DNA from: Datura wrightii
Lineage: Eukaryota; Streptophyta; Magnoliopsida; Solanales; Solanaceae
DNA length: 64,000 nucleotides
Reading direction: 5' to 3'
NCBI GenBank assembly: GCA_035772735.1
Contig: JASDFA010000002.1
Coordinates: forward strand, 37,096,501-37,160,500
Below are positions 33,086 through 45,541 of the stretch, piece after piece. How positions within the stretch are numbered: the first letter of the stretch is position 1; each line of letters starts with the position of its first letter. The notes under the pieces were generated by a model. That model was given only the letters and a program-made list of their open reading frames with translations. It ran no database searches and was not told where the DNA came from. Made by a program: the position numbers and the translations under genes.

Positions 33086-36000
33086 GTGCGTATTTAGCTA
33101 TCATAACTGCTTTGGCTTCCAACGTAGCTCCCTTAACATGCTGATTCCTCCATAAAACTTTGACTAAAGCTACTTCTTTATTTCTTAGATTACGAACCTG
33201 ATGATCCAGTATCTCCACCGAAACTTCTTCATAACTAAGGCTGTCCTTTACACCGACACTATCCACTGGAACTAACATAGTTGGATCACCCAAACACTTC
33301 TTTAGGAGCGATATATGAAAAACTAGATGAACTGAAGCTAATTCAGAGGGCAACTCCAATTCATATGCTACCTTTCCAACCCATTTCACAATCCGGCACG
33401 GGCCAACATAATGAGGACTGAGTTTCCCTTTCTTTCTGAACCTCATCACCCACTTCATGGGAGACACCTTTAGAAACACCCAATCATCAACTTCAATCTC
33501 AAGTTCTCCTCTCCACACATCCGCATTGGACTTTTGGAGACTCTGAGCTATTTTCAACGTGTCCCTTATAAGCTGAACTTTCTCCATGGACTCATGGATT
33601 GAATCTGCTCTTATAATCTCATCTTTATTGATTTAAAGCCAACCAATAGGAAATCTACATCTCCACCCATAGAGAGCCTCAAATAGAGCCATTTGAATGC
33701 TGGAATGGTAGCTGTTGTTATACGCAGACTCAATGAGAGGCAATGATCATACCAACTACCCTTGAAGTCAATCACACACGCTATCAAAATGTCCTTGAGA
33801 GTCTGAATAGTCCACTCGTCCTGGCTATCTATTTGCAGGTGAAATGTTGTGTTAAGCTTGACCTAAGTACCAAGTCCCTTTTGAAATGATCTCCAAAACT
33901 TGGAGGTAAATTGAGTACCTCTATTTGATATGATGGACAATGGCACTCCTTGCAACTAAACTAACTCTCAAATGTATAATTTAGCATAATCCTCAACTGA
34001 ATCAGTAGTTTTGACTAGCAGGAAGTGAGATGCTTGGTCAACCTATCCCCGATCACCCAAATGAGGTCATACTATCGACAAGTGCGAGGCAACCCTGTGA
34101 TGAAGTCCATATGATCTCCTCCCACTTCCAAGTAGGAATACTGATTTCTTGAAGTACACCTCCTAGTATTTGATGCTCCACTTTCACCTGTTGACAATTC
34201 AGACACTTAGCCATAAATTCTGCAATGTCCTTCTTCATGCCATTCAACCAATAGACTTCCAGTAGGTCACGGTACATCTTGGTGGAACCTGGATGTATGG
34301 AATATCTGAAACCATGAGCCTCATGCAACATTTCATCTCTCAAATCATCAACATCCAAAACACACGGACGACCTTGATATCGGAGCACACCATCTCCCCC
34401 TTTGGAGAAGACCTCTACCTTATGATCCTGAATGGCTTCCTTCAACTTTACCAAAACAGGATCCTCCTCTTGACTAGCCTTTACATCAATCACTAAGGAT
34501 GATTCTGACCCGTTTTGCACAATAACACCACCATAGGTCGAGTCAACCAAATGAACTCCCAATCATGCAAGTCGATGCACATCCTTCACCAGCTCCTTCT
34601 TCCCCTAACATACATGGATACACTCTCCATAGAAAGCCTACTAAGAGCATCTGCTACCACATTAGCTTTGCCCAGATGGTAAAGAACACTCATATCATAA
34701 TCCTTGAGTAACTCCAACCACCTCCTTTGGCATAGATTCAGATCGTTCAACATAAACATGTATTCCGCAAACACATATACATGGACCCCATACAAATAGT
34801 GCCTCTAAATCTTCAAGGCAAATACTACCGCCACCAATTCAAGATCATGGGTTAGATAATTCTTTTCATGAACCTTCAGCTGCCTGGAATCATATGCTAT
34901 AACCTTACCATGCGGCATTAATACACAATGAAGGACGATCCTCAAAGCATCACATCATACCATAAACCCATCGGTACCCTCAGGTAGAGTTAACACTGGT
35001 GCTGAGGTGAGTCTAGTCTTCGACTCTTGAAAGCTCCTCTCACAAGCCTCTGACCATTGGAACTTCACTTTCTTTTGAGTAAGTTTGGTCAATGGTGTTG
35101 CATTAGATGAAAACCCCTCGACAAATCTCCGATAATACCCACTAAACCTAAGAAGCTCCTGATATCCAAAGGATTCACTAGTCTAGGCCAATTCTTCACT
35201 GCTTCTATCTTCTTAAAGTCTACCTGTACATAGTCACTTGACACCACATGACCCAAAAATGCCACTGAGTTTAACCAAAACTTGCATTTACTGAATTTAG
35301 CATACAGCTGGCGATCCTTAAGAGTCTATAGCACCACCCTTAGATGAACAACATGCTCCTCCTTGCTCTGAGAGTATATAAGGATGTCATCGATAAACAC
35401 ATTCAGGAACATATCCAAATATGGCTTGAACACCTTATTCATCAAATCCATAAAAGCTGCAGGAGCATTCGTTAGTCCAAAAGACATAACTACAAACTCG
35501 TAATGACCATACTGAGTCCTGAAGGCTGTCTTTGAAATATTGCTCTCTCGAACACTGAGCTGATGGTACTTGGATTTGAGATCTATCTGTGAAAAGAACT
35601 TAGCACCCTAAAGCTGGTAAAACAAATCATCAATCTTGGGGAGAGGATACCTGTTCCTTATGGTGACCTTGTTCAATTGCCGATAATGAATGCATATACG
35701 AAGAAAACCATCTTTCATGCGGAAAAAGAGAACTGGTGAACCCCATGGGGATTTGCTAGGTCTAATGAATCCCTTGTCTAAAAGATCTTTCAACTGCTTC
35801 TTCAACTCCTTTAACTTAGCTGGAGCCATTCTATACGGAGGAATAGATATAGGCTGTGTATTGGGAAGAAGGTCAATATCGAAATCAATCTCCTGCTTAG
35901 GAGGGATTCCCGATAAATCATCTGGAGATACTTCTGGATACTCGGGCACTATCGGGACTGATTGGATAGTCTGGGTCTCGGATGTATCATCATTAACCCT

Positions 36001-36639
36001 ATCTAGGTGATACACACAACCATTAGAGATCATCTTTCTAGCCCTAAGGTAGGAAATGAAATGACCTATAGACATAACCAAACTACCCTTCTACTCTAGG
36101 ACTGGGTCACCTGAAAATCAGAACTCTATTGCATAGGTTCTACAATTTACTAAAGCGTAACATGCATGTAGCCAATCCATTCCAAAGATAACATCAAAAT
36201 CCATTATGGCTAGCTCTATTAAATATACTGATGTGACCTTCTAAAGAACTATAATAGGGAAATTTCTATATACCCGTCGAGCTATAACTAAATCGCTGCC
36301 TAGAGTAGAGACTGAGAAGGGTTCTAATAAGATCTCGCGACTGACTCCGAAACTATTAGAAACATAGGGCATCACAAAATACAAAGTTGCTCCTAGATCT
36401 AATAATGAATAAACATCAAGTGAAATACTTGTAACGTACCAGTGACCACACCTGGTGAAGTCTCCTGCTCCTTTTAAGGTGCGAGGGCATAAAACCTGTT
36501 CTTACCCTAGCCTCTAGCTTAACTAGTAGAGGCACCCTCCGGGAAGGGATGTGCTGTCGGGGCTGCTAAACTAGCGGTTGCCGTATGGGCTCCACCATCG
36601 CCTAATCTAGCTGAAGGGCAAACTCTGAGCTTGTTTTCG
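33078..36639 (-). pseudogene. pol: pol of X2: protease, RT, RNase H, integrase, chromodomain-like tail
   Basis: On the minus strand the protease (about 36480-36090) is degraded. The RT frame 36081-35608 is open for 157 codons with IPPYRMAPAKLKELKKQ, LLDKGFIRPSKSPWGSPVLF and NKVTIRNRYPLPKIDDLF. The catalytic FIDD is at 35397-35386 after YGHYEFVVMSFGLTNAPAAF. RNase H lies at about 35000-34600. The frame 34562-34053 holds the integrase zinc-binding part (HPGSTKMYRDLLEVYW, CLNCQQVK). The core at 34050-33600 is shifted. Frame 33587-33078 holds the integrase C-terminus (KLSPHYVGPCRIVKWVG) and the chromodomain-like end (VLWRNQHVKGATLEAKA). The end of the frame coincides with the deletion into the LTR. 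Confidence 0.9.
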
Positions 36640-37681
36640 GGTTTACAACACCTGAAACAAGCGTCTTAGCCAACTAAACACCTCCTTGGGTGGTTCTTGC
36701 CACACTTTGCACAAGATGGAAAATCACAATCTCCTGAAATGCTCTCTTGGCCCCTCGAGTCTGACGCTTTACCCCTCTGATCACGTTTCGGTCGGGACGG
36801 AACACTAGCTGATGATGGTCCTGCGGATAATGATCTTTGCTAAAACTAAAGGAGGTGACCACCACCAGATCTCTACTGAGTGAACCCAACACTATCTATC
36901 CTAGCCCTCTTTGCCTCTCTCTCCCTCAGATGCACTGCCTCCATCTGTCGAGCGTGAAAAACTATCTGGGGAAAATCAATATCCCAATGATGCATGATGA
37001 TCCTACAATCCTTGTCCAAGTAGTCCACCACATCATGTACAAACCTGCTCACCCGAGCCCTCTCATTAGCCACTAGCTCTGGTGCGTAGCTGGACAAATG
37101 GGTGAACTCCAAAGCATACTCCTGGACTGTCATCTTCCCTTGCTTCAAGTTCATGAACTCTGCTACTTTAATCTCCCTCATCTCATGAGGGAAGAACTGA
37201 TACAGAAATGCGATATGGAACTCCACCCAACTAACGGGTACTGCTCCCACTGTCCGTCTATCTTTCCACTGCTTGAACCAGATGCGCACAACCCCTTTCA
37301 GCTGATAAGAGGCTAAGTTGGTGCACTACTCTCCGGTCACCCCCATGATCTGGGTAATCTTCAGAATCTCATCGATAAACTCATGTGGATCCTCGTCCAT
37401 CTTCAATCCAAGGAACTCAGGAGGGTTCATCCTCAAAAAATCCCTAACTCTTGTCACCACCGCATTCCTATTCTGATGGACATGCACCACCGCCTACAGG
37501 TTGACTTGGGCGATTAAGGCTTGGTCTAACCTCTGAATGGCTTCTTTGAACTCCACATGGGCAATCTACTCGGGTATATGATCCTCATGGGCTGGTGGGG
37601 CCTGCTGATGCTCGTCTCCATTGCCATCCTCGTGGACATTTTCGTGTCCATATCTTCTTCCATTACTCTGAGGGGAGGCAT
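36640..37681 (-). pseudogene. gag: gag of X2
   Basis: ATG at 37681 gives MPPLRVMEEDMDTK. After shifts and stops, frame 37289-36873 is open for 138 codons with FKQWKDRRTVGAVPVSWVEF, FFPHEMREIKVAEFMNLKQG and ARQMEAVHLREREAKRAR, the gag core. A zinc-knuckle region at about 36730-36630 reads CAKCGKNHPRRCLVG, a stop, then CFRCCKPENKLRVC, close to the chromovirus double knuckle. The product would package the RNA. It lies directly upstream of pol as usual. Confidence 0.85.
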
Positions 37682-37874
37682 GATTCTGCAAGTGCATATC
37701 GAATGAGTTAGAAAGATAGAGAGATATTTCATCGCATGACTTAGATCGTGAAAAAGGGAACATTTCTTAAACGTCTCGTAGCCTCTTCGTCATAAGTGTG
37801 GAGAACTTCACACCCTTGAAAAAGACTCTACTTCACGCGGCATTCGCACACCCTAGGACACTTTAAAACCTAAT

Positions 37875-37886
37875 GCTTTGATACCA
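37875..37886 (-). other. Primer binding site of X2, tRNA-Met type
   Basis: On the minus strand TGGTATCAAAGC follows the 5' LTR by four bases. The canonical form has GAGC at the end. Confidence 0.82.
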
Positions 37887-37890
37887 AGTT

Positions 37891-40049
37891 TGTCACGATA
37901 GGTAGGATTGAGACACCAGATAAGAAACCCCGAGAAGCTCCAAGTCGACCCATTGAATGAACATACATCTAACTCAATCATATATAAGTGGAAGATCGTC
38001 ATAAATAGCATAGCGGATGTCTACACAAACATAACATCTAATTACATACACAAGTCTAAAGCTGAATACAACTATGTCTAAAAAAGCCTCTAAAACTGAT
38101 GAGTTGATGGGACAAGACCCCAACTAACTCACTATAGTCTGAATCTAAAAAAAGCAAAACATGCCTGTATAGAGAGGCCCTCGAAAGATGAGGGCTCACC
38201 AACTGGGGCTGAGGAAAGCTAACTCTGAGAATCTGACTAGCGGCAGGACTGAGCTTGAATATCGGAGCCTGAAATGATACAACATAGAGTATGCGCTCAG
38301 TACTTGGAATGTACCGAGTATGCAAGCTAAGTAAACGGATAGTTAAAACACCTAAGAGTTCATAAGAGTAGGACAACATGATTATAACGTTAATATCATA
38401 ATGTAAACGTAAGGGCTCAAGGTTTTCAAAACATTTGTAAATCGATCATATTCATAATCACAGGAGAAAAATTTTACTAAGCATGACTTGATCCAAAGTA
38501 CATAATCATAACCATGTATAAATCATGAGGAACAGTGGAAGATTCTTATAATCGACATACCCTATATGAGCACACATAAAGCCCAACATGTAAACCCCTA
38601 GTCTGTTCGTACTTTGCCAAGAGTAGAACCATGAAAAGAGGTGTGATATAACTCATGAAAGGCCCATTTGGGCAAAAGGGACAATCGCAAAGGAGGTCCC
38701 ATCATAGCTATGTTGGCGTGTAATTCTAAGACTCGGTGTATGATTAGATCCCGGGTCTACTCGGTGTTAAATACTACTCCAAAAACGTATATAGTGCTTA
38801 TAGGATAATAGGGAAAACATACATGAGATTGATGGGCTAGTTAAATCATCATAATCTTAAATAAGGCTCGTGAGTTAGCCATAATCATAAATCATGAAAT
38901 TCATGCATACTTGCAAAACATGTATATACTTGATATCTGATAAATCCATGATAAGTACTTGCGATTAATCATATCATAAAGAATAAATCATAGTTGGGCT
39001 AATTTATATCAAGATCATAATGAAATCATAACTTGACTTTTCATAAAAACATACATAATTGGATTTAAACTCAAATCTATAAATTTATATTCAAAATAGC
39101 CATAAAATCTACCCATAGATCATAAAACATAATTTAATACATGAAAGAGATTGACCCATCAATAGATCATATAGAATATCACAAGGATTGGCATAAACCT
39201 CATGGATCATGAAACTTGGCTTATAGAATTGAAATTCATGGAATTTTAGTAGAGTTTAGAGCATGAGAGTGAAAGGATCTCTTATACATAGCCTCACATA
39301 CCTGGGTAAGTTGATTCTACTCTCTTCCTTGAACACCCAAAGGAAATTGAGGATGAATTGATGAATTCTAGGCTCGATCACCCCTAATAGCCTTCTAGTC
39401 TTCCATGCATGGAATGGTAAGGCTTAGGATAGGTTTAACTATCTTAAAACCTTCTAATTGAGCTTAAAACGACATAGTTTAGGCCTTAAGAACTTAGAAA
39501 TTATACAAAAACCCTTAGTAAACTCGCAGGGAAAAATAGATTGCCAGTCCCAACTAGGCATTGGACAGCTCGTTACCAATGACCACAATTCGTGGTCACC
39601 ATTTCGTCATGAACACTGCCAATTCTTCCTCTGAGGGTCACCACGAGGGACACCATGACTCATGGTATACCCAATGACTCGTGGTGACCAATCGTTGCCA
39701 ATACTACTGAGTCCTCTCTAATCTTCAACCAACCCTTGACCACGAGCCACCCAACGAATTATGGTGACTAGCCGTTAGGTCCACTGTCCAATTTTCCTTC
39801 TCACTTCAAACTCCTTTGACCACGGGTGACTTAACAGGTCGTGGGGCTGACCAGGACTCTTGGTCACACCCGTGATCACCCGAAACATAGAATTTTCAAC
39901 CATGTCCCAGCATCTGCCCATGAGTCACTTAACGACTCATTGGGTTCCTGACGGGTCACTGGACCACTCATCCTGTTACCTGGTGTAGAAAATTTTGTTT
40001 TCTCTATTTCAACTCCCACACTTGATCTTAGGGTTTTTGGGGTATTACA
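37891..40049 (-). repeat. 5' LTR of X2
   Basis: The minus strand begins TGTAATACCCCAAAAACCC (from 40049) and ends TATCGTGACA at 37891; length is 2,159 bp. Bases 39530-39990 hold the ACGAGTCGTGG-type words, for example the inverted repeat ACCATGACTCATGGT at 39652-39666. Confidence 0.9.
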
Positions 40050-40054
40050 ATATT
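40050..40054. repeat. Right target-site duplication of X2 (ATATT)
   Basis: It is identical to 31554-31558. Confidence 0.88.
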
Positions 40055-40226
40055 CCTCAGTGTTCGTTCTAGCTCTAGATCAATTGGGATCAAAGGTTCT
40101 CTACATCTCCGAGTGCTTGACATTCATCAAGAGGTAACCTGTATGTTTCAAAAAAAAAGAAAATGTAAATGAGGAAATAATGACTAAAAGTTAAACATGA
40201 GAAATTAATCTAATCCTAAGCTGTAT
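40055..40226 (-). other. P1 leader between PBS and gag start
   Basis: This is a non-coding leader of about 170 bases. Joined to 31558 after removal of X2 it places the gag ATG directly downstream. Confidence 0.7.
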
Positions 40227-40244
40227 TACCCATCAACAACATTA
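40227..40244 (-). other. Primer binding site of P1, strongly decayed tRNA-Asp type
   Basis: Next to the LTR end, the minus strand matches the tRNA-Asp-type PBS if nearly all differences are G-to-A or C-to-T changes. Position and spacing agree with P2. Confidence 0.5.
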
Positions 40245-40248
40245 TTTT

Positions 40249-41925
40249 TGAAAATGTTCAAATTACACCCCTGAAGAAGTATAACATAGATGTTGTGAAT
40301 ATAGAACCCAACTATGTTGGGGTCAAATCCATAAGGAATATGGTCAAGATATAGACTAATGCTAATATTCACACTTTTAGTTCAATTATTTCCACAAAGG
40401 CGGGTTTTGAAAAGTAAACAAGTAATTGATGTGGTGATCAAATTTATGCAATTAACTAGGGAGGTTTTTCCCATCGATTCATAACTATGTCAAGTTATTA
40501 CACCAGTGATCTATCCCACTACTTAGCTAGTGGAACTAATAAAATAGGTTAACCCAAATGACTGATTTTTCCCTCTAGGATGACTATAATCAATTACTGG
40601 ATTAGATCTCTTGAGTGATTTCACTTTGACCTTCATCAATTTTTCCCAAATTAACTATCCTGCAACCGCAACTCAAGTTATTCAATGAAACTAAAGGTCA
40701 AGGTTTTGTTGTTCTTCTTTTTTTCTAAAGACTACTTCTCTAGGTTCAAGCAAGTAGAGAATTCAGGCTAGTTCTAACATTGCGCATCATGAAGAAATGT
40801 TAATCATGAAGAAAATAATAATACATGCATTTGTATTGGTTTAGAATCACTTTGTTTTAACCCTAGTTAGTTATTCCACCATGGTTCCCATAACCCTATT
40901 TGTGGAAGGATTAGCTACTCATATTTGCAAGAAAATTAGATTTTATATAAGAAAACATAATTAACAATTCACAATGATGATGAAAGAAAAACCCAATTGA
41001 TATTTGCACAATGAAACTATCAAAAAGTCAAGAACAATGATGAATTCTCCCAAGTAACTTGTGTATTTGATCTCCAAGTATGAATTCTCCCAAGTAACTT
41101 GTGTATTTGATCTCCAAGTTATGTTAGGAGGCTCACAAATCACATTTACATAGAAAAGTGTCTCAATCCAAGAAAAATAACCTCAAAAGTATTTACACAA
41201 ATATTAAAACCCTTTCCTAATTAATAGGGAATCTGCTGCCGCCATTACCTACGAGTCGTAGTTCAAAACCTTGAGTCGTAGGAGGCTTCCATGACTTGAA
41301 TCTGCAATTTCTATCTTCTCAGGTATAGGAAGTTTGCACTACTCGTGTAATGTTGTTACAGGTCTTAATTGCCTATCATGGTCTTAGCTTCTAAAATCTA
41401 GCGTCCTCTGAATCTCACCACGCGGTCCTTTGGGTATGATTAATACCTTGGTGTTATGACTCCTCGGATCTTATTGTACTTCGGGATCTGCCATTTGAAA
41501 CATTCTCTAAAATTGTCCACGACAACTCAATACGATTCGTATGTAGCCATTACAGTTCATAACTTCCACTCGTACCAAGATCTATAGCAAGTGCACCTCC
41601 TTTGAAGTTTTTCACGACTCCTTGATATGGCTGGTACTAGGATGGTGTACCATAAGTCATACATTTCCTTAGAACTTAAGCAATTTGTCTGAATTTTAGC
41701 TATGGGTGCTAGGTACTGCACAGACCATAATGGTACAGCTCCTACTAAGACCTGCACTAGACCATTTTCTGCAACTTTTTCTCACATTTTCCAAAATCCA
41801 ACTCCTAAGCCTGATTTCCCTAAAAACAAAGTAAAGTACCTTATATATGTATAATCATATCTAAATCACAACATATTTTCTATGTCTTAAGCATCAAAAA
41901 AGTGTCTTAAATCGATGGCACATCA
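40249..41925 (-). repeat. 5' LTR of P1
   Basis: It aligns with the 3' LTR of P3 (45542-47245) in order and length (1,677 and 1,704 bp). The minus strand begins TGATGTGCCATCGA and ends at TGAAAATG (plus strand, 40249). Bases 41230-41760 hold ACGAGTCGT-type words. Two perfect 40-bp tandem units lie at 41041-41120. Confidence 0.82.
41041..41120. repeat. 40-bp tandem duplication in P1 5' LTR
   Basis: The units 41041-41080 and 41081-41120 differ only at the last base. P3 has no copy of this duplication. Confidence 0.9.
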
Positions 41926-44900
41926 AATCTCTCATTAAATGTCTCTATCAAACATGCCCGACAGGCCTGGTACAAATTGTGACTTCCAATTTTTTTAGCA
42001 TGTGAGAATGATAAATAGGTGTTGATGTGTATTTGTTAACAGTAATATCCCCCCTCTCCCCTTAACTATTTAGTCCTGATTTCTTTCCCTGGCATGACCC
42101 AATTTGATGGATCGCAGGCACTTACTCGACACTAATTCCACAGGACAACCCCCTTTTTATAACTCAATTTCATAAGGAAATATCTCTGTAATATCCATTA
42201 TAAATTTCTAGTACAACACCATATTACAATCAATATTCCACAATTTCATTTTAAAAAAAGCTAACAACAATTTCTAAGAACCTAGTCTAGACATAGCTCT
42301 AATCTGAATAATGACAGTAAAAGACATGACTTCACCTAAGAATAGAAATGTTGAAGCTAATGTGGAGTATCGCTACTTCAAAAATGAAATATTATTAACC
42401 TGCCACAATCTACGCTCAAAAATATGTATCAAGAGTAGTATCAGTACACCACACTTACTGATAAGCATCATCGGCTGACTAACACTATCCATCAGGTTCC
42501 TTCACTATGCTCGCACAAGAAAACAATAATCTTCTTGCATTTTAATAGGTCTTTAGTTATAAGCCCTAGACAATATTCTGGATTACTACCACTATAGTGG
42601 CACTCTGCAATTATGACGGTCTCACTGCAGCAGAAATTCCACCGCTGTAGCGATGCCCCAGTCAATCAATAGCTTAGTAAGAACTGGGCACCTTTCCATT
42701 CAAACAACATTTCCCTCATTATTACATCACCCTCGTACTATCATATTTAGACGTGTCTAACTTTAGATAAAATTTATTATTATTATGCCTTATCGAATTG
42801 ATGATTCTCATACATTAATATTTTTTACTATTCAACTAACATCTATCATTACACAATACTAATTATCAGTCCTCACTTATCTAATTCTTAATTCATATCT
42901 AGTATCCTAACCCTATCCCTTTTTATAGGACCATCCCCACTATCGGGTTCAACCCAGCAATAAAGTTTAATTAACACTCATTGAATCTTAAGAATTAAGA
43001 ATTAATAACACTCATACATTAAAATCATATTTAACAGTTCATATATTTCCCTTTTAAGAATCACATGTCTTTTAAAACATACATCACCAATAACTTGCAA
43101 TCATACAGCAAATCAAATCAAGTCAATGGAATCATGTCCATACTGAAGTACAGTTGTATAGCCCTGTACCTCATCAGTCCCTTTCTCTATATCAAACCTG
43201 ATCATATATCTATCACACATCTATACACATATGTTAAAGGGTCTTATATTTGGCCTTCCAATTATGACCTGTAGGAAACTCCAGAAATTCATGTACTATA
43301 CTAGCACAGTATCTTCTCTCACTCATCTGCTTGTTCAGATACTCCACTCAGACACGAGTCACTCATATCACAACCGCTTTCTCAGATGCTTACCTCAGGC
43401 AAGAGCCACTCATATCATTATCCACTTAACCTAGATAATAACCTCATACACGAGCCACTCATCTCATAGTGAATATATGTTACTCAGTCATCACATTCAT
43501 AGTTGCTCATCCGGATGCTCTCCATGGAAATGATTATCTCATCTCGGGAATGGTGTATTTTCCAACAATCATTAGCACACTTTAATATGCTCGCAAATTA
43601 GTCATCATACAAAACAAATCATGAATTATATTAACAGTATTAACAACTTACACAACATTATTCACAGAACAGTGTCAAGATGTCATAATCACTATCACAA
43701 ATATGCATGTACCATAATGTGATTTCAATTTATTTATCCGTTCAATCGTTCTACCGTGTATATTTAAGAACTTACCCATTCATTGCTCATATAAATCATA
43801 AAATACTACACTAATATTACGATTTCCCTTTTGAGGTGATTTTACTAGGGAGCATAGCAGCATCCCTATCATAATTATTATCTCACTAGCATCTTACACA
43901 AAACACATGACCTTCAATCTTCTCAAAACTTAGCTCTAATTTATAATTAATTAACCACGGGTCTACTCTAATACCTATTCTTTCTTTCCTTGAATTCAAT
44001 TTTACGATGAACAATCTTTACTATCAGTCATCTCTTCACAACAATAACGAAAATACTATCAAGAATATACCAATCCATAATACACATGGCCTAGGTCTCA
44101 CAACGTTCACCTCATTTCATTATTAACATAATTAAATAAACTTTATAGACATATTATCCCCTAAGAATCCACCCTCTTTATGTTAGACTTATTCAATTTA
44201 TGATCTTGTGTATGCATAAACATATATATCCATAAATTCCACACACGTATATGAGTCACTGAGCAAAGTCTAACTCAAAAGTAAGTCATATTCTACCTGA
44301 GTGTCAACATCTATTTCTGCTCCAACTCTAGCGTTCTTGAATAAATTTATCAGGGAGGATGGTGGAGTCTCGTTCTTTTAGAGCTGCCCTACTTAATTCT
44401 TGGTGAAATGTCTTAGTTTCTCCCTGGGGTGTTTTCAATGAAAAAACCTTGTTATAATAGGAACTCAATCTTAAAAATATCTAAAATATGAAATTTTTAT
44501 TCGCATCACTCGCTATAGCGACCCTATCCTCGTTATGGTGATTTTTCCATAGAGAACAATTCTCCGTTGCAACAATTTGTCCTATCAAGGCTCACTTTAT
44601 TTTTAACTTCAGCGTACCCAATACTTAACGAATATTTTTTATCCCAAAAATTAAATCATACAAGTAAATTTTTTTTATTTCTTATGCATCATGTTACCAA
44701 GGTCCTATAATGCTCGGATAGATCATTATATCAAATACTAATTAGACAATCGTCCATCCCCAAAAAGGCTCTGGGTGCTGTAGGGGTAAAGTTTTTTTGC
44801 AATATCTATGCCAAAATTTTAAACTACATTTTTACCTTTGATTTGTTTCTTCTATACCCCCGTCTTACCTCACAAATTTATTTTAACTGTTGAATTTTAA

Positions 44901-45541
44901 CGTTCCTTCCACCCGATCCCTCTACTGCGGTACTAGGAATACAAGGGTGTGATATACAAGTACTACGCATGAATTAATTTACCCCTTCATTGTATCCCCA
45001 CTGGAAAAGGAATTTCACTTGTGCACCTTACTTCACAATTTCTTTACTAAGGCATACTAAATTATCTCTGGGTTTTTCATATTGTCCCCCTTTTTATGGG
45101 TTCTACTCCCATTCATCTGTTCTTAAGCGATTCTACCTGCTAACATCACTTCCTATAGAACCCTCCTTGTTAAGGACTAAGATGACTCATTACCCTCGTC
45201 GAAATAGGATTGAACATTGGGTATGCAACTAAATCTGTCATTACTGGGTCTGTATCGGAACACTGTAGTGATTGGGGTATTTGCTACAGTGGTCTCTCTA
45301 TGATGAGACATCGTCTGTTGCAACGAACATCTGGCAAACTAACAAGGGAGGGGGTGATTTTTTTTCTTCAATTCATACTTTTCAACTTTTGAACTCCCAA
45401 ATCCTCTTAACTTCCCTCCTCAAGATGATTTCTCGGATAATCTTCACTTTATTACTCTGTTACATTGTTTAGAGCCCCTTGATTGCATTATTCTTAGGTA
45501 TGATGCTTATTTTGGTTAAGAATAGGGATGTGTAAGTGGAG
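41926..45541. other. Old decayed LTR-like sequence between P1 and P3
   Basis: I see no coding frame. At about 42093 the plus strand reads CTGGCATGACCCAATTTGATGG, preceded by CCTGATTTCTTTCC. This resembles a reversed chromovirus LTR end and tRNA-Met PBS (usual LTR end, reversed: TGTCATGACCC). Near 44941-44954 CAAGGGTGTGATA resembles the reversed LTR start. Words such as TCGCTATAGCGA (44510-44521) and CCGCTGTAGCGA (about 42642) are spread between 42580 and 45330. A solo or partial LTR about 2.9 kb long is plausible but unproven. Bases 44955-45541 hold similar T-rich remnants. Confidence 0.45.
43332..43470. repeat. Imperfect 48-bp tandem repeats
   Basis: Units at 43332-43379, 43380-43427 and a shorter third unit from 43428 share CGAGCCACTCATATCA-like cores (third unit CTCATCTCA). 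Confidence 0.7.

Larger units (their letters stand above)
31559..40049 (-). mobile_element. X2, Ty3/Gypsy chromovirus with damaged 3' LTR
   Basis: The order on the minus strand is 5' LTR (40049-37891), tRNA-Met PBS, gag, pol and a 3' LTR that is both truncated and partly duplicated (33085-31559). ATATT duplications flank it. It belongs to the same Tekay/Del-like group as X1 and X3 and is inserted in the same orientation as its host P1. Coding parts are better preserved than in X1 but still broken. Confidence 0.92.
1..41925 (-). mobile_element. P1, non-autonomous gag-pro-PTP LTR retrotransposon, fragmented by three insertions
   Basis: P1 is read on the minus strand as 5' LTR (40249-41925), PBS, leader, gag (31558-30895 and 13842-12746), protease (12745-12057), hairpin box (12042-11907), spacer (11906-11638 and 2168-990) and a PTP ORF (989-1). 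The 3' end lies outside the window. Removing P2, X1 and X2 with one copy of each target duplication rejoins P1, and the gag reading frame runs straight across the X1 site. About 6.9 kb of P1 itself is present. No reverse transcriptase or integrase is visible. The gag and protease resemble the Athila-like branch of Ty3/Gypsy. What is seen is the order of parts and the matching flanks; the non-autonomous status is inferred. Confidence 0.85.

Noticed and set aside
40249..41925. Solo LTR interpretation
   Set aside because: A leader and the gag start codon follow on the expected side once X2 is removed, so it is the 5' LTR of P1.
43332..43470. CRISPR-like array
   Set aside because: Units are imperfect and directly adjacent without unique spacers, and the window is a plant nuclear sequence.
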